Shown here one piece after another: positions 1-8,799 of a stretch of 64,000 nt of DNA (its first letter is position 1; each line of letters begins with the position of its first letter). Below the pieces are notes generated by a model, which made no database searches, was not told where the DNA came from, and saw only the letters and a program-made list of their open reading frames with translations. This stretch comes from Alphaproteobacteria bacterium (lineage in GTDB: Bacteria > Pseudomonadota > Alphaproteobacteria > Ferrovibrionales > Ferrovibrionaceae): NCBI GenBank assembly GCA_017307375.1, contig JAFKFH010000004.1:62001-126000 (forward strand), written 5' to 3'. Position numbers and translations under genes: made by a program.

Positions 1-2
1 AG

Positions 3-1418
3 GCCCAGGTCGATGCGATCATGGCCGATGCCAAGGCGTTGAACGACCCGCAGGCGATGCAGAAGGCCAAGCAGTACACCGACCAGATCGTCGCGAATTT
101 CGAACAGGCGGCGGCGGCGGCCCAGCAGGCGGCGCAGAACAGCCAGGTGGCGGCGACCGTGGGCGGCGCCACCAGCGTGGCGGTGGCCCGCCAGCAGGCG
201 GCGACAGCGGCGGCGCAGAATGCCCTGGGCACCGCCAGCCAGGCGGTGGCGCAGGCGCAGTCCGACCTGTCGGCCGCGCAATCGGCGGTGCAGCAGCAGA
301 TCGGCGCCGCCGCCCAGGCGGCGCAGGCCTGGGCGGCGACGGCCGACCGGCTGGCCTCGGCCCGCCGCGACCTTGCCCTGAGCGAGCTGTCGCCGTTGTC
401 GGAGGCCGAGAAGCTGGCGGAGGCGCGTGCCCGCGTCGGCGTGCTGCGCGCGCAGGCGACCTCGGGTGGCACCGATGCGGCGACCCAGGCGGCGATGGAC
501 GCGCTGCCGGATGCGATCCGGACATTCCTGCAGCTCGATCGCCTGTTCAACTCGGGCAGCGATAACGCGACCTACGGCCGGGATTTCGCCGAGATGCAGG
601 ATCTGCTGCGCGATACCGAGACGACGGCCGGTCGCCAGGCGCGGTTGCAGCAGCAGATGGTCGACATGCTGCAGGCGCAACTGCCGGGCATCGGCACCAA
701 CGTCAAGTCGATCGCCGACGCCACCGCGGCGCTGGCCGGCGCCCAGGCGGCCGAGGCCGCCGCCAAGGCCAATGCGTCGACGGCGGCGACGACATCGAAT
801 GCGGCGCTGAAATCGCAGTTCGAGACGCTGGCGACCCAGGCGCTTGGCTACTACAACGATGCCGTGCCCAAGATCGGCGCGAAGCTAGCCGGTGACAATA
901 TGGAAGCCCGCTACGGCGCCGCGCGCGACCAGATCCTCGGCGCGATCACCGACTGGCATATCATTAACGAGTTGGGCGAGAAGTACTATAAGGGCGCGGT
1001 GGGCTCGCCGGCGGCCGACAGCATGCGGGTAAAGATCATCCAGCTCGGGGGGGTGCCGACATTCGCCGATGGCGGCCTCGTCGCCGGTGGCATCCCGGGC
1101 ATGGACAGCGTGCTGGCCGGCTTGATGCCGGGCGAGCGGGTGCTGACCGTCGAACAGACCAGGATCTTCGACCGGCTGGCGGCCCGGGTGGTCAATGACA
1201 ATGTCCAGCCGGATCTGGCGCCGGTGGTCAAGGCGCTGGGCGGCCTCGGCCCGGTGTTCCGCGGTGCGCTGATCGGGACCGAAGGTCTGCTATCCCGGCT
1301 GCTGGCCGAGGTGGTCAAACTCAACGGCCAGGTGGCGCAGCAGCAGCGCGATCTGGCAGCACTTGGCCAGACGCGCGGCGATCTCTACGGCCGCGATATC
1401 GCCCGGTCGAAGCGATGA
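3..1418 (+). CDS. Phage tail tape measure protein, C-terminal part (5' end outside window)
   Basis: The reading frame is open from the first bases of the window, so the gene begins upstream and only about 470 C-terminal residues are seen. Most of it is a very Ala/Gln-rich helical region, as in the rod-like middle of tape measure proteins that set tail length. Near the end is the segment FADGGLVAGGIPGMDS...LMPGERVL, the usual glycine-rich 'FADGG...GER' signature close to the C-terminus of tape measure proteins from siphovirus prophages. The genes that follow are tail and lysis genes, which fits. The family call rests on that motif, the composition and the context; an unrelated coiled-coil phage protein is less likely. 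Confidence 0.75.
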   Translation, partial: AQVDAIMADAKALNDPQAMQKAKQYTDQIVANFEQAAAAAQQAAQNSQVAATVGGATSVAVARQQAATAAAQNALGTASQAVAQAQSDLSAAQSAVQQQIGAAAQAAQAWAATADRLASARRDLALSELSPLSEAEKLAEARARVGVLRAQATSGGTDAATQAAMDALPDAIRTFLQLDRLFNSGSDNATYGRDFAEMQDLLRDTETTAGRQARLQQQMVDMLQAQLPGIGTNVKSIADATAALAGAQAAEAAAKANASTAATTSNAALKSQFETLATQALGYYNDAVPKIGAKLAGDNMEARYGAARDQILGAITDWHIINELGEKYYKGAVGSPAADSMRVKIIQLGGVPTFADGGLVAGGIPGMDSVLAGLMPGERVLTVEQTRIFDRLAARVVNDNVQPDLAPVVKALGGLGPVFRGALIGTEGLLSRLLAEVVKLNGQVAQQQRDLAALGQTRGDLYGRDIARSKR

Positions 1419-1518
1419 GCAAACCTGATCGCCCCGGCCGCCAGGGTTGGCGGCCGGGCCGGGTTGACGCACGCGCCCGGCCGTGCTGGCGTCGCCCATG
1501 CTGACAGGGGAGGTCATG

Positions 1519-1896
1519 ATGCGGCTTGGTGCGGTGGTGCTGGCGGCGATGGTGATGGCGGCAGGGCCGGCGGTGGCCGAGGGCGAGGGCGTGCCGATCC
1601 CGCCCGACGTGATCATGCAGGCACCCTATACCGGCGCCCAGGTCCGCGCCGGCCGGGCCGGCGACGGGTGGACATCGTTCACGCCGAACGGCTGCATCAC
1701 CTACTACGATGGTGATTTGAAGCAGATGGTAACGATGATGTCGACCCGCGAAGGCCGGTGGTTTGGCAGCACGCTTCCCGGTGGTGTTGCCGCGCTGAAT
1801 ACCGCCTGCGCGGTGGCGGCGACGATGATGTTCCAACTCGAGGGCAATACCTGGACCCAGTGGTTGATCCAGGCCAATCCGCGGCTGGCGCAGTAG
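1519..1896 (+). CDS. Small secreted protein of unknown function in the prophage
   Basis: The product is about 125 residues. It begins with a clear signal peptide (MRLGAVVLAAMVMAAGPAVA, likely cut after AVA), so it is exported. AGGGGAGG lies 5 nt before the ATG at 1519; an ATG three bases earlier (1516) is less well spaced. The mature part has two cysteines (in NGC and TAC contexts) that could form a disulfide in the periplasm. I recognise no family. It sits between the tape measure gene and small tail-region genes, so it may be a cargo ('moron') gene or a tail accessory protein; this is inference from position only. Confidence 0.6.
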   Translation: MRLGAVVLAAMVMAAGPAVAEGEGVPIPPDVIMQAPYTGAQVRAGRAGDGWTSFTPNGCITYYDGDLKQMVTMMSTREGRWFGSTLPGGVAALNTACAVAATMMFQLEGNTWTQWLIQANPRLAQ

Positions 1897-1923
1897 GAGG
1901 ATTCTCGCGCCCTGATGTTAGTA

Positions 1924-1965
1924 TGTCGATTGTTCGTAGATTGTATTTGCCGATCGACAATTTTT
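1924..1965 (+). terminator. Possible Rho-independent terminator
   Basis: TGTCGAT (1924-1930) and ATCGACA (1953-1959) can pair and are followed by a run of five T. The loop is long, about 22 nt, so the call is weak. It would end transcription of the secreted-protein gene. Confidence 0.3.
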
Positions 1966-2025
1966 GCGTCTTGCTTTGACCCGGGATCCCGATGATTGCT
2001 TCGGGGCGGGTTGGGGGAGGGTAGG

Positions 2026-2334
2026 TTGGCGGAAGAGAATGCGCCGCGTGACGCGCTGATGGAGCGCCGGATGGCGGAAATTCGCGAAATCATGGCGCAT
2101 CAGCCGCAAATGAAGGACCCGGCAACACAGGCTATCGCGTTCCTCGGGGCCAGCGTCGAGCAGGTCGCACGGGACATCAACCGGTTGAAGCGCATGATCT
2201 TCCTGGTGATCGCCGCACTTCAGAACGGCGGCAAATTCGATGACGAGGTGCTGGTCGGGCGCCTTCTCGACGATATGGGGTTCCAGCGCGCGGCCAAGCC
2301 CGCCGACACCGAAGGGCGCGATGATGGCAACTGA
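2026..2334 (+). CDS. Small prophage protein of unknown function
   Basis: The product is about 102 residues, charged at the N-terminus, with a hydrophobic stretch around MIFLVIAALQNGG in the middle. The chosen start is a TTG at 2026 because GGGGGAGG lies just upstream (2013-2020); a TTG at 1996 in the same frame has no such site. The stop codon overlaps the start of the next gene by about 10 nt, showing translational coupling. No domain is recognised. Its place among tail genes suggests a tail chaperone-like or membrane-associated phage protein, but nothing in the sequence proves this. Confidence 0.55.
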   Translation: MAEENAPRDALMERRMAEIREIMAHQPQMKDPATQAIAFLGASVEQVARDINRLKRMIFLVIAALQNGGKFDDEVLVGRLLDDMGFQRAAKPADTEGRDDGN

Positions 2335-2674
2335 ACGTCGGACCGAGGTGTTCGGCTATTCTCTTCCGGCAAACGATGGGGTTGTCGCCTTCGGTGGCGG
2401 CGGCAATAATGGTGGCATGTCGATCGAGACCGAAGTTGCATTGCTCAAGCACCGGGCTGATGACGCCGATCGGCGAGCCGAACGGGTCGAGGGCAAGATC
2501 GACCGGATCGGCGATGTTTTGACCGATATCCGGGTGGAGCTTGCCAAGCGGCCGACCACCGCCGGGCTGTGGGGTATGGTGGCTACGGTGATCGGCGTGG
2601 CGCTGACGATGGTGGGCATTGTTGCCGCATTGCTGGCGATACCCTGGGTCAGTAGCAGGCTGTCAGGTGGTTAG
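2324..2674 (+). CDS. Small prophage membrane protein with coiled coil
   Basis: The product is about 116 residues. A heptad-like charged segment (ETEVALLKHRADDADRRAERVEGKIDRIGDVLTDI) is followed by one strong membrane segment (TAGLWGMVATVIGVALTMVGIVAALLAIP) near the C-terminus. GAAGGG at 2311-2316 is well placed for the second of two adjacent ATG codons (2321 and 2324). The layout, a coiled coil then one helix, is shared by many small phage lysis-region or tail-region proteins without known function. It overlaps the preceding gene. Confidence 0.55.
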   Translation: MATERRTEVFGYSLPANDGVVAFGGGGNNGGMSIETEVALLKHRADDADRRAERVEGKIDRIGDVLTDIRVELAKRPTTAGLWGMVATVIGVALTMVGIVAALLAIPWVSSRLSGG

Positions 2675-2735
2675 CGGGATCTGCCGCCTTGACTTGAACC
2701 GGTGATCTTGACACTCTAGCCACAGTCGAATTCGC

Positions 2736-2769
2736 GCGCCCGCCAGGAAATCATTCCGGCGGGCGCTTT
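2736..2769 (+). terminator. Possible terminator hairpin
   Basis: GCGCCCGCC (2736-2744) and GGCGGGCGC (2758-2766) are perfect complements, and the loop contains a further GGAA/TTCC pair. Only TTT follows, so it may be a pause or an RNA-stability hairpin rather than a full terminator. It separates the small-protein genes from the large tail genes. Confidence 0.4.
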
Positions 2770-2827
2770 GCGTTTGGGCGCTCGACACCTGGGTGCTCGG
2801 TAGCGGCGGGACGGGGAGGGGATAGGC

Positions 2828-4390
2828 ATGGCCATCTTTGCCCCGGTCTCCGAATATCTGGTGCTGGTCACGCTGCAGCCGCTCGACCGCGCGACCGGCC
2901 TGCGCACCACGGTGCGGCTGGCCGACCGGCATTACACCACCGGCGCGGCCGAGACGCCGGCCAATGCCGAATTTCTCGGCCTGCTGGTCGAGGCGCGGAT
3001 CGAGGGCAACCTCGTCGCGCCGGGACGGACGCGCGGCGGCTCGGTCGGGGCGCGCGGCAGCCTCGCGGTCGCCGACCCGTCGGCCGATGTCGGGGCAGGG
3101 CGCAAGCTTGGCCCCTGGCGCGGCTATCGCTGGCAGTACGCGCCGGTCACCATCGACCTGCTGGCGGTCGGGCGGCCGATCGCCGAGGCGGTGCGGGTGT
3201 TCTCGGGCCAGCTCGGCGACGTCACCTCGACCGGGGCCGAATGGCGGATGCCGCTGCGCGATCGCCAGGCCGACTGGTCGCGGCGCAAGCTGCTGACGGC
3301 GCGCTATGACGGCTTCGGCGGGTTCGGCGGCGTCGCGGCGCTGGCCGATCGCTATAAACCGCGGGGCTGGGGGCTGGCGCGGCAGGTGCCGGCGGTGATG
3401 GTCGATCCGGCCAATCTGTGGCTCGACCTGCATAGCGGGCCGATCGACAGCATCGTCGGCAATGGCTATGACGGCGGCGCCCAGGTCATCACCCCGAGCG
3501 CCAGCAACCCGCCGCCCAGCGGGTCGTTTTACGTCGACGCCGCGAACGGGCGCGTGCGGCTCGGCGTCACGCCGACCTTCGACGCAACCTTTGACGTGCG
3601 GCTCGACGTGTCGGGCGGCGTCTACGTCGCGACCCATGCCGGCATCCTGCGCCGCCTCGCCGTCGGCGATGGCGGGCTGGCCGATCCGGCCGGGCTGGTC
3701 ACCGCCTCGTTCGCCGCGCTCGACGCAGCGCTGCCCGACGAGATCGGGCTGTGGTTCGGCCCCGACGACGATCCCGACCTGGCCGAGGTCTGCGACCGCA
3801 TCGCCGAGAGTTATGACGGCTGGTGGATCCTCGACCGCGACGGCCGCCTCGATATCGGGCGGTGGACGCCGCCGACCGCGACGGCCGCCACCGCGGCCTT
3901 GGTGCTCGACGAACGCGACGTCGTCGCCGGCACGCTGCAGCGCATCGCCACCGATCCGCCGCCGCCCCGGCTGACCGGGCGCTATCGCCGCTATGCCATC
4001 GGCGGTCGCGACCGGTCGCGGCTGGCCGGCGCGGTCAGTGAGGCGGCCAAGCTGGACTTGGCCCAGGAATGGCGACAGGTGACCTGGGAATCGACGGCGC
4101 TGGCCACCGAGTATCCCGGGGCCGAACCGCTCGACGTCGAGTTGCTGCATGACGGGCGCGCCGATGCCCAGGCCGAGATCGACCGCCGCGGCGCCGGGCT
4201 GGTCGACAGCCCCTGGATGCTCGGCCTTCAGACCGGCATGCAGGCCGGCGCGCTACGGCTGGGCCAGCAGGTGTGGATCTCGCACCCGGACGAGGATCTC
4301 GACGCCGGCAAGGCGTTCATCTGCGCCGGCTGGCGGGCCGACCTGCTGGCCGGGCTGGTCGATCTGGAATTGTGGCGGGACAGGGATTAG
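2828..4390 (+). CDS. Putative phage tail structural protein
   Basis: The product is 520 residues, soluble, and rich in beta-strand-like alternation and glycine, without signal peptide or membrane segment. GGGGAGGGG is directly upstream of the ATG. It starts a block of four genes with overlapping or near-overlapping ends (2828-7402) that finishes with a tail fibre, so it probably belongs to the tail tip or baseplate. I recognise no catalytic motif and no named family. Its size and place after the tape measure region are consistent with a tail hub or distal tail protein; that assignment is inference. Confidence 0.6.
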   Translation: MAIFAPVSEYLVLVTLQPLDRATGLRTTVRLADRHYTTGAAETPANAEFLGLLVEARIEGNLVAPGRTRGGSVGARGSLAVADPSADVGAGRKLGPWRGYRWQYAPVTIDLLAVGRPIAEAVRVFSGQLGDVTSTGAEWRMPLRDRQADWSRRKLLTARYDGFGGFGGVAALADRYKPRGWGLARQVPAVMVDPANLWLDLHSGPIDSIVGNGYDGGAQVITPSASNPPPSGSFYVDAANGRVRLGVTPTFDATFDVRLDVSGGVYVATHAGILRRLAVGDGGLADPAGLVTASFAALDAALPDEIGLWFGPDDDPDLAEVCDRIAESYDGWWILDRDGRLDIGRWTPPTATAATAALVLDERDVVAGTLQRIATDPPPPRLTGRYRRYAIGGRDRSRLAGAVSEAAKLDLAQEWRQVTWESTALATEYPGAEPLDVELLHDGRADAQAEIDRRGAGLVDSPWMLGLQTGMQAGALRLGQQVWISHPDEDLDAGKAFICAGWRADLLAGLVDLELWRDRD

Positions 4391-4395
4391 GAGCG

Positions 4396-5262
4396 ATGGG
4401 CGAGAAGATCCTGTTCCTGTACGACACGATCACCGACCGCGACGGGGTGACGCTGACCGCCTCGAGCGCGCTGACCCCGGTCACCAACCTGCAGGACATC
4501 TCGCCCAGCCGGGTCTGGCGGATGGCCACGAACAATGGCGAATGGGTGTCGATCGATGCCGGCGCCGGCGGGCGCCATGTCGTCGATACCGTCGCGCTGG
4601 TCGGATTCAACATGACGGCCGGCCGGCCGTTCCAACGCTCGACCGTGCGGGTGCGCCTGGCCGACGCGGCCGACATGTCGGATGCGAGCTATGACCAGAC
4701 CTATCCGGTCTGGCCGGCGGTCTCGGGGTTCGGCCAGCTGTTCGGTCAGTGCCTGGGCGGCTATCCGCAGATCGGCGGCTACGTGCCCTACACCCGCCGG
4801 CGCATCATCCGGCTGGCGCGCCAGGTCAAGGCGCGGTTCCTGCGGCTCGATTTCTCCGACACGCTGTCGGCGGTGCCGCTCGAGCTGGGGCGGATCATGG
4901 CCGGCGTGGCGTTTCAGCCCGAGAGAAATTTTTCCTACGGTTGGAAGCGCCGGCCGGTCGATCCATCGACGATCAAACGCTCGGATGGCGGCACGCCGAT
5001 CGGCACGCGCCGCCGCGTCTATCACGAGACCGATGTCGAATTCGGGCTGGTCCGGCTGCGCCGGGCGCTGACCCAGTTCGACGACATGCTGTCGGCGGTC
5101 GGCAACTCGCGGCCGGTGCTGGTCAGCCTGTTTCCCGATGCGGCGTCAACGCTGTTCTACCGGACGAGTGACTACGGGCTGATCACCTCGACCGTCAACC
5201 TGACCGGCACGCATCACGATTTCGCCGCGGTCAGCCAGATCACCGTGCAGGAGGTCCAATGA
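4396..5262 (+). CDS. Putative phage tail tip protein
   Basis: The product is 288 residues and starts at the ATG at 4396, preceded by TTAGGAG and only 5 nt after the previous stop. The N-terminal half (LTASSALTPVTNLQD...WVSIDAG...VDTVALVGFN) alternates strands in the manner of a discoidin-like (F5/8 type C) binding fold, which would suit surface recognition; this is pattern-based and unproven. The last codons overlap the tail-fibre gene start by 4 nt (ATGA), so the two are made together. Confidence 0.55.
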   Translation: MGEKILFLYDTITDRDGVTLTASSALTPVTNLQDISPSRVWRMATNNGEWVSIDAGAGGRHVVDTVALVGFNMTAGRPFQRSTVRVRLADAADMSDASYDQTYPVWPAVSGFGQLFGQCLGGYPQIGGYVPYTRRRIIRLARQVKARFLRLDFSDTLSAVPLELGRIMAGVAFQPERNFSYGWKRRPVDPSTIKRSDGGTPIGTRRRVYHETDVEFGLVRLRRALTQFDDMLSAVGNSRPVLVSLFPDAASTLFYRTSDYGLITSTVNLTGTHHDFAAVSQITVQEVQ

Positions 5263-6863
5263 CGAACTTTATCAGCCAGTCGCGCGATTTCGGCGCGGAC
5301 TGGGATGGCATGTGGGAAGATTTTCTTCAGCTGCTGACCGACACGACCGACGCGATCGAGGCGATGGGGGCGACCAGCCTGTCGAGCGTGACGCTGACCA
5401 CCGGCGCCAAGACCTTCGCGCTGCAGCAGCCGACGCGGGTGTTCCCGCTGACGCGGCCGATCACCGCGATGTCGGTCGACAACGGCGCCGCCAGCCTGAG
5501 CGGCACGGTCACGGCCTCGACGCCGGGATCGCTCACCATCAACGTGACCTCGGTCACCGGCAGCGGCGGCCCCTATGGCCGCTGGATGATCCTGATCGGC
5601 GGGCCCAAGGGCGACCAGGGCGCTCCGGGCCTCGACGGCGCGGTGATGTCGGTGGCCGGCCGAACGGGCTACGTGACGCTGGCGGTGGCCGATATCGCGG
5701 GCGCGGCGCCGGCGGTCTCGCCGAGCCTGACCGGCACGCCGACCGCGCCGACCGCGACGGCCGGCACGAACACCGGGCAGATCGCGACAACCGCATTCGT
5801 GGCGACGGCGACGGCGGCGCTGTCGACCGTTTCCGGCCGCAACCGGATCTACAACGGCAATTTCCGGGTGGCGCAGCTGTCAGGCAGCACGACGGTCAAC
5901 AGCGCCACCCGCGTCTATCCGATCGACCGCTGGCAGGCGTTCGGGGTCGCCTCGGCCGGCACTTTTACCGTCTCGCGCAGCAGTGGCGCCAGCGGCTATC
6001 CCTACATGCTCACCGCCACCGTCGGCACGGCGGCGGCCAGCCCCGGCGCGTCGGACAGTTACGCGATCCTGCACCGGATCGAGGGGCCGCAGGTGGCCGA
6101 CCTCGGGTTCGGTGCGTCCGGGGCGCAGTCGATCACGCTGTCGTTCATCGTCCGCTCGTCCGTCACCGGCACGTTCTCCGGCTCGATCCGCAACGGCGCG
6201 GCCAACCGGTCCTGGCCGTTCACCTACTCGGTAGCCACGGCGAATACCGCCACGCCCATCTCTGTCACCATCACCGGCGACACCTCCGGTACCTGGCCGA
6301 TCACGGCCGGTTCGGTCGGGCTCGATGTGATTTTTTGCCTGGGCTCGGGATCGTCGGGGCTCGGCGCCGCGGGTAACTGGGCCGCGGCCAATTATTTCGG
6401 CGCGACCGGGGCCACCAACCTGATGGCCACCGCCGGCGCGACCTGGTCGATCGCCAATGTGCAGCTGGAGCGCGGCACCGCCGCGACCACCTTCGATTTC
6501 CGCCCCTATACGGTCGAGCTGGGGCTGTGCCAGCGTTATCTGCAGGTCTTCGGCGAGGGGCAGTCGTCGACCATATTCGCCTTCGGGTCGGTCGAGACGG
6601 CGACCACCGGCCTCTATAGCCTGCGGCTGGGGGTGCCGATGATGGCGGCGCCGACGGTGACGTTCCTGCCCGCGGCGACCAGCTTCAACGTGTATAGCCC
6701 GGCTGGCTCGGCGCCCTGCACCACGATCACCATGACCTACGGCGACAGCGCCGTCGTGGTGCTCAATGCCGCCAATGCCTCGGGCGGCATGACGCCGGGC
6801 TATGCAACCCGGCTGCTGTCGACATCGTCGAGTGCCCAGATCGTCGCGAGGGCCGAGCTGTGA
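5259..6863 (+). CDS. Phage tail fibre with short collagen-like segment
   Basis: The product is 534 residues. After an N-terminal attachment part there is a short Gly-X-Y run (GPKGDQGAPGLDG, residues about 115-127), then the repeat types common in tail fibres: SVAGRTGYVTLAVADIAG and SLTGTPTAPTATAGTNTGQIATTAF. From about residue 194 (RNRIYNGNFRVAQ) follows a beta-rich domain resembling the carbohydrate-binding ends of fibres. This protein should form a trimer and bind the host surface. It overlaps its neighbours by 4 nt on both sides. Confidence 0.8.
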   Translation: MTNFISQSRDFGADWDGMWEDFLQLLTDTTDAIEAMGATSLSSVTLTTGAKTFALQQPTRVFPLTRPITAMSVDNGAASLSGTVTASTPGSLTINVTSVTGSGGPYGRWMILIGGPKGDQGAPGLDGAVMSVAGRTGYVTLAVADIAGAAPAVSPSLTGTPTAPTATAGTNTGQIATTAFVATATAALSTVSGRNRIYNGNFRVAQLSGSTTVNSATRVYPIDRWQAFGVASAGTFTVSRSSGASGYPYMLTATVGTAAASPGASDSYAILHRIEGPQVADLGFGASGAQSITLSFIVRSSVTGTFSGSIRNGAANRSWPFTYSVATANTATPISVTITGDTSGTWPITAGSVGLDVIFCLGSGSSGLGAAGNWAAANYFGATGATNLMATAGATWSIANVQLERGTAATTFDFRPYTVELGLCQRYLQVFGEGQSSTIFAFGSVETATTGLYSLRLGVPMMAAPTVTFLPAATSFNVYSPAGSAPCTTITMTYGDSAVVVLNAANASGGMTPGYATRLLSTSSSAQIVARAEL

Positions 6864-7402
6864 TCTACGAGCTGACCGAGGCCGGCATGATCCGGCGGAT
6901 CGCTGACGGCGCGATCATCCCGCGGGATGAGCGCAACGGCGAGTACCGCGACTATCTCGCCCATGTCGCCGCCGGCGGGGCCGAGGCGGTGTTGCCGCCG
7001 CCGTCCCTCGACGAGGCGCGGGCGGCCAAGGTTGCGGCCATTGATGCGTGGCGCGATGCCGTGCTGGCGGCCGGCGCGCCCTATGGCGCGGCCCGGATTG
7101 CCGTGCATGACGGCGCGCGCGCCGATCTCTCGGGCATGGCGGCTTATGCCACGACGGTCATGATCACCGCGGCGACGGCGGCGCCGGTCGCCTGGCCGGC
7201 ATCCTACGCGCTCGGGTGGATTGCGGCCGACAACAGCCGCGTGCCGCTGCCGACCGCTGCCGATGGCCTCGCGCTCGCGGCGGCCGTAGGCGCCTGGTAC
7301 GGCGCGGTGGTGCAGCACGCGCGCGACCGGAAGGATGCCGCACTGGCCGCGGCCGACTTCGCAGCCCTCGACGCGATCGACGAGGCGGCCGGCTGGCCCT
7401 GA
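6860..7402 (+). CDS. DUF4376-like phage protein (tail-fibre-associated)
   Basis: The product is 180 residues. The start IYELTEAGMIRRIADGAIIPRDERNGEYRDYLAHVAAGG is a segment often seen at the N-terminus of proteins encoded right after tail fibres, and the Ala-rich remainder, with WIAADNSRVPLPTAADGLALAAAVGAW, resembles the DUF4376 family. Such genes are thought to aid or accompany fibre assembly, but the role is not established. It overlaps the fibre gene by 4 nt. Confidence 0.6.
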   Translation: MIYELTEAGMIRRIADGAIIPRDERNGEYRDYLAHVAAGGAEAVLPPPSLDEARAAKVAAIDAWRDAVLAAGAPYGAARIAVHDGARADLSGMAAYATTVMITAATAAPVAWPASYALGWIAADNSRVPLPTAADGLALAAAVGAWYGAVVQHARDRKDAALAAADFAALDAIDEAAGWP

Positions 7403-7471
7403 TCGGCCGAAACCTAAACGACACACGTCAGCGGGGCGTCCAGGTGGTGCCCCTCGTTCATGGGGGACATC

Positions 7472-7777
7472 ATGGCCGACGATGCGCCGCGCGAATCGTG
7501 GCATCTCGACAAGAAAGTGCCGATCGCGCTGATCGCGACGCTGATCGTCCAGGCAGGCGGATTCGTGTGGTTCGCCTCCAAGCTGGATGCGCGCGTCGAC
7601 CAGCAGGCCAGTCGACTTGAACGCCTCGAGGCGGCCGACCGGGCGCAGGACGTCAAGATCCTGGCGACGGCGGAAGGCGTCATCCGGCTGCAGGAACAGT
7701 TGGCCTATCTGACCCGGATGGTCGAACGCCTGGTCGAGCAGGCCGATCGCCGCCAGCAGGGCGCCGCGCGCCCCTGA
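7472..7777 (+). CDS. Small membrane protein of the lysis region (holin-like position)
   Basis: The product is 101 residues. One membrane segment (KKVPIALIATLIVQAGGFVWFASKL, residues about 14-38) is followed by a coiled-coil tail (RLERLEAADRAQD...). GGGGGA sits a few bases before the ATG at 7472, which is preferred to the ATG at 7460. It is directly before the endolysin gene, where holins usually lie. With a single membrane helix it could be a class III-like holin or an antiholin, but many such proteins have no tested function. Confidence 0.55.
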   Translation: MADDAPRESWHLDKKVPIALIATLIVQAGGFVWFASKLDARVDQQASRLERLEAADRAQDVKILATAEGVIRLQEQLAYLTRMVERLVEQADRRQQGAARP

Positions 7778-7834
7778 TTTCGCCCGCCGGCGGCGTTCGG
7801 CCGGCACCGCATCAATTCACCATAGGAGACGACA

Positions 7835-8560
7835 ATGCCCCGCAACACCAATGCGGCCGGGCTGGCGCTGTATCACGAGTTCGAACAGGGGCCGGGCGGC
7901 GGCCCGGCGCTGGTCCCGTATCGATGCCCGTCGGGCGTCCTGACGATCGGCTGGGGCCATACCGGCCCCGATGTCCACGAGGCGATGAAAATCAGCGAGG
8001 CCGAGGCGGATCGGCTGCTGGATCTCGACCTCGACGAGGCCGAGGCCGACGTCGAGCGGTTACTGAAGGTGCCGACGAACGACAATGCGTTCGCGGCGCT
8101 GGTCAGCCTGCGGTTCAACATCGGCCCCGCCGGCTTCAGGGGCTCCTCCGTCCTGCGCCTGCATAATGCCGGTGACTGGGCCGGCGCGGCGCGGGCCTTC
8201 GCGCTCTGGAACAAGGGGCGCAACGCGCAGGGCGAGCTGGTCGTGTTGAACGGGCTGGTCCGCCGCCGGGCGGTCGAGGCGGCGCTGTACATGACCCCGA
8301 CGCCGGACAGCGAGGCCCGCGACCCGCAGCGCACCCGGGCGGCCGAGGTCGAGGCGACGCCCGATCGGCTGGCGCCGGTCGCGGCGATCGGCGGCACGGT
8401 CGCGGCGACGGCCACGGCCGCGCAGCAGGTCGTGGTGCAGGTCGGCGGCGTGCATCAGGCGCTCGTCGCCGCCGGCGTCAACCCGCAGCTCGCGATCCTG
8501 CTGCTGGCCATCGCGGCCGGTGCCGGGATCTGGTGGGCGACGCGCCGGCAGGCCGGGTGA
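7835..8560 (+). CDS. Endolysin, GH24 lysozyme family, with C-terminal membrane segment
   Basis: The enzyme should cut the glycan strand of host peptidoglycan. The GH24 signature is visible: catalytic Glu17 in YHEFEQ, then CPSGVLTIGWGHT, in which Cys31 takes the place of the Asp of T4 lysozyme and Thr37 follows after five residues (the E-D/C-T pattern). The rest of the lysozyme domain (to about residue 150) includes ALVSLRFNIGPAGF. An Ala/Thr-rich linker leads to a hydrophobic C-terminal helix (LAILLLAIAAGAGIWW) and a basic tail, so the enzyme may be tail-anchored in the inner membrane. Length, 241 residues, exceeds the usual 150-180. Its stop overlaps the next start by 1 nt. Confidence 0.85.
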   Translation: MPRNTNAAGLALYHEFEQGPGGGPALVPYRCPSGVLTIGWGHTGPDVHEAMKISEAEADRLLDLDLDEAEADVERLLKVPTNDNAFAALVSLRFNIGPAGFRGSSVLRLHNAGDWAGAARAFALWNKGRNAQGELVVLNGLVRRRAVEAALYMTPTPDSEARDPQRTRAAEVEATPDRLAPVAAIGGTVAATATAAQQVVVQVGGVHQALVAAGVNPQLAILLLAIAAGAGIWWATRRQAG

Positions 8561-8799
8561 TGCCGGGCTGGCTGGCGGCGCTTGGCGGCGGGCGGCTGAT
8601 CGCCGCCGCGCTCGCCGTGGCGGCCGTCATCGCCGCGGGCGCCTGGCTCTACCTGGCCGGGCGCGATTCGGCCCGGGTCGACGGGCTCGAGGGAACTGTC
8701 ACCGCAGTGGGGAGACGCAACGATGTCGATCGCGCGATCGATCGCCTGCCTGACGGCGCTGCTGCTGACCGGCTGCGCCGCGACTGGGCGAGGGACTGA
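8560..8799 (+). CDS. Rz-like inner-membrane spanin (i-spanin)
   Basis: The product is 79 residues: a short cytoplasmic start, one membrane helix (LIAAALAVAAVIAAGAWLYLAG) and a charged periplasmic helix (RVDGLEGTVTAVGRRNDVDRAIDRLPD...). This is the layout of Rz proteins, which join with an outer-membrane lipoprotein to fuse the two membranes during lysis. The TGA of the endolysin overlaps this ATG by one base. A lipoprotein gene is embedded in another frame (8723-8914), which is typical for spanin pairs and is the main support for the call. Confidence 0.7.
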   Translation: MPGWLAALGGGRLIAAALAVAAVIAAGAWLYLAGRDSARVDGLEGTVTAVGRRNDVDRAIDRLPDGAAADRLRRDWARD

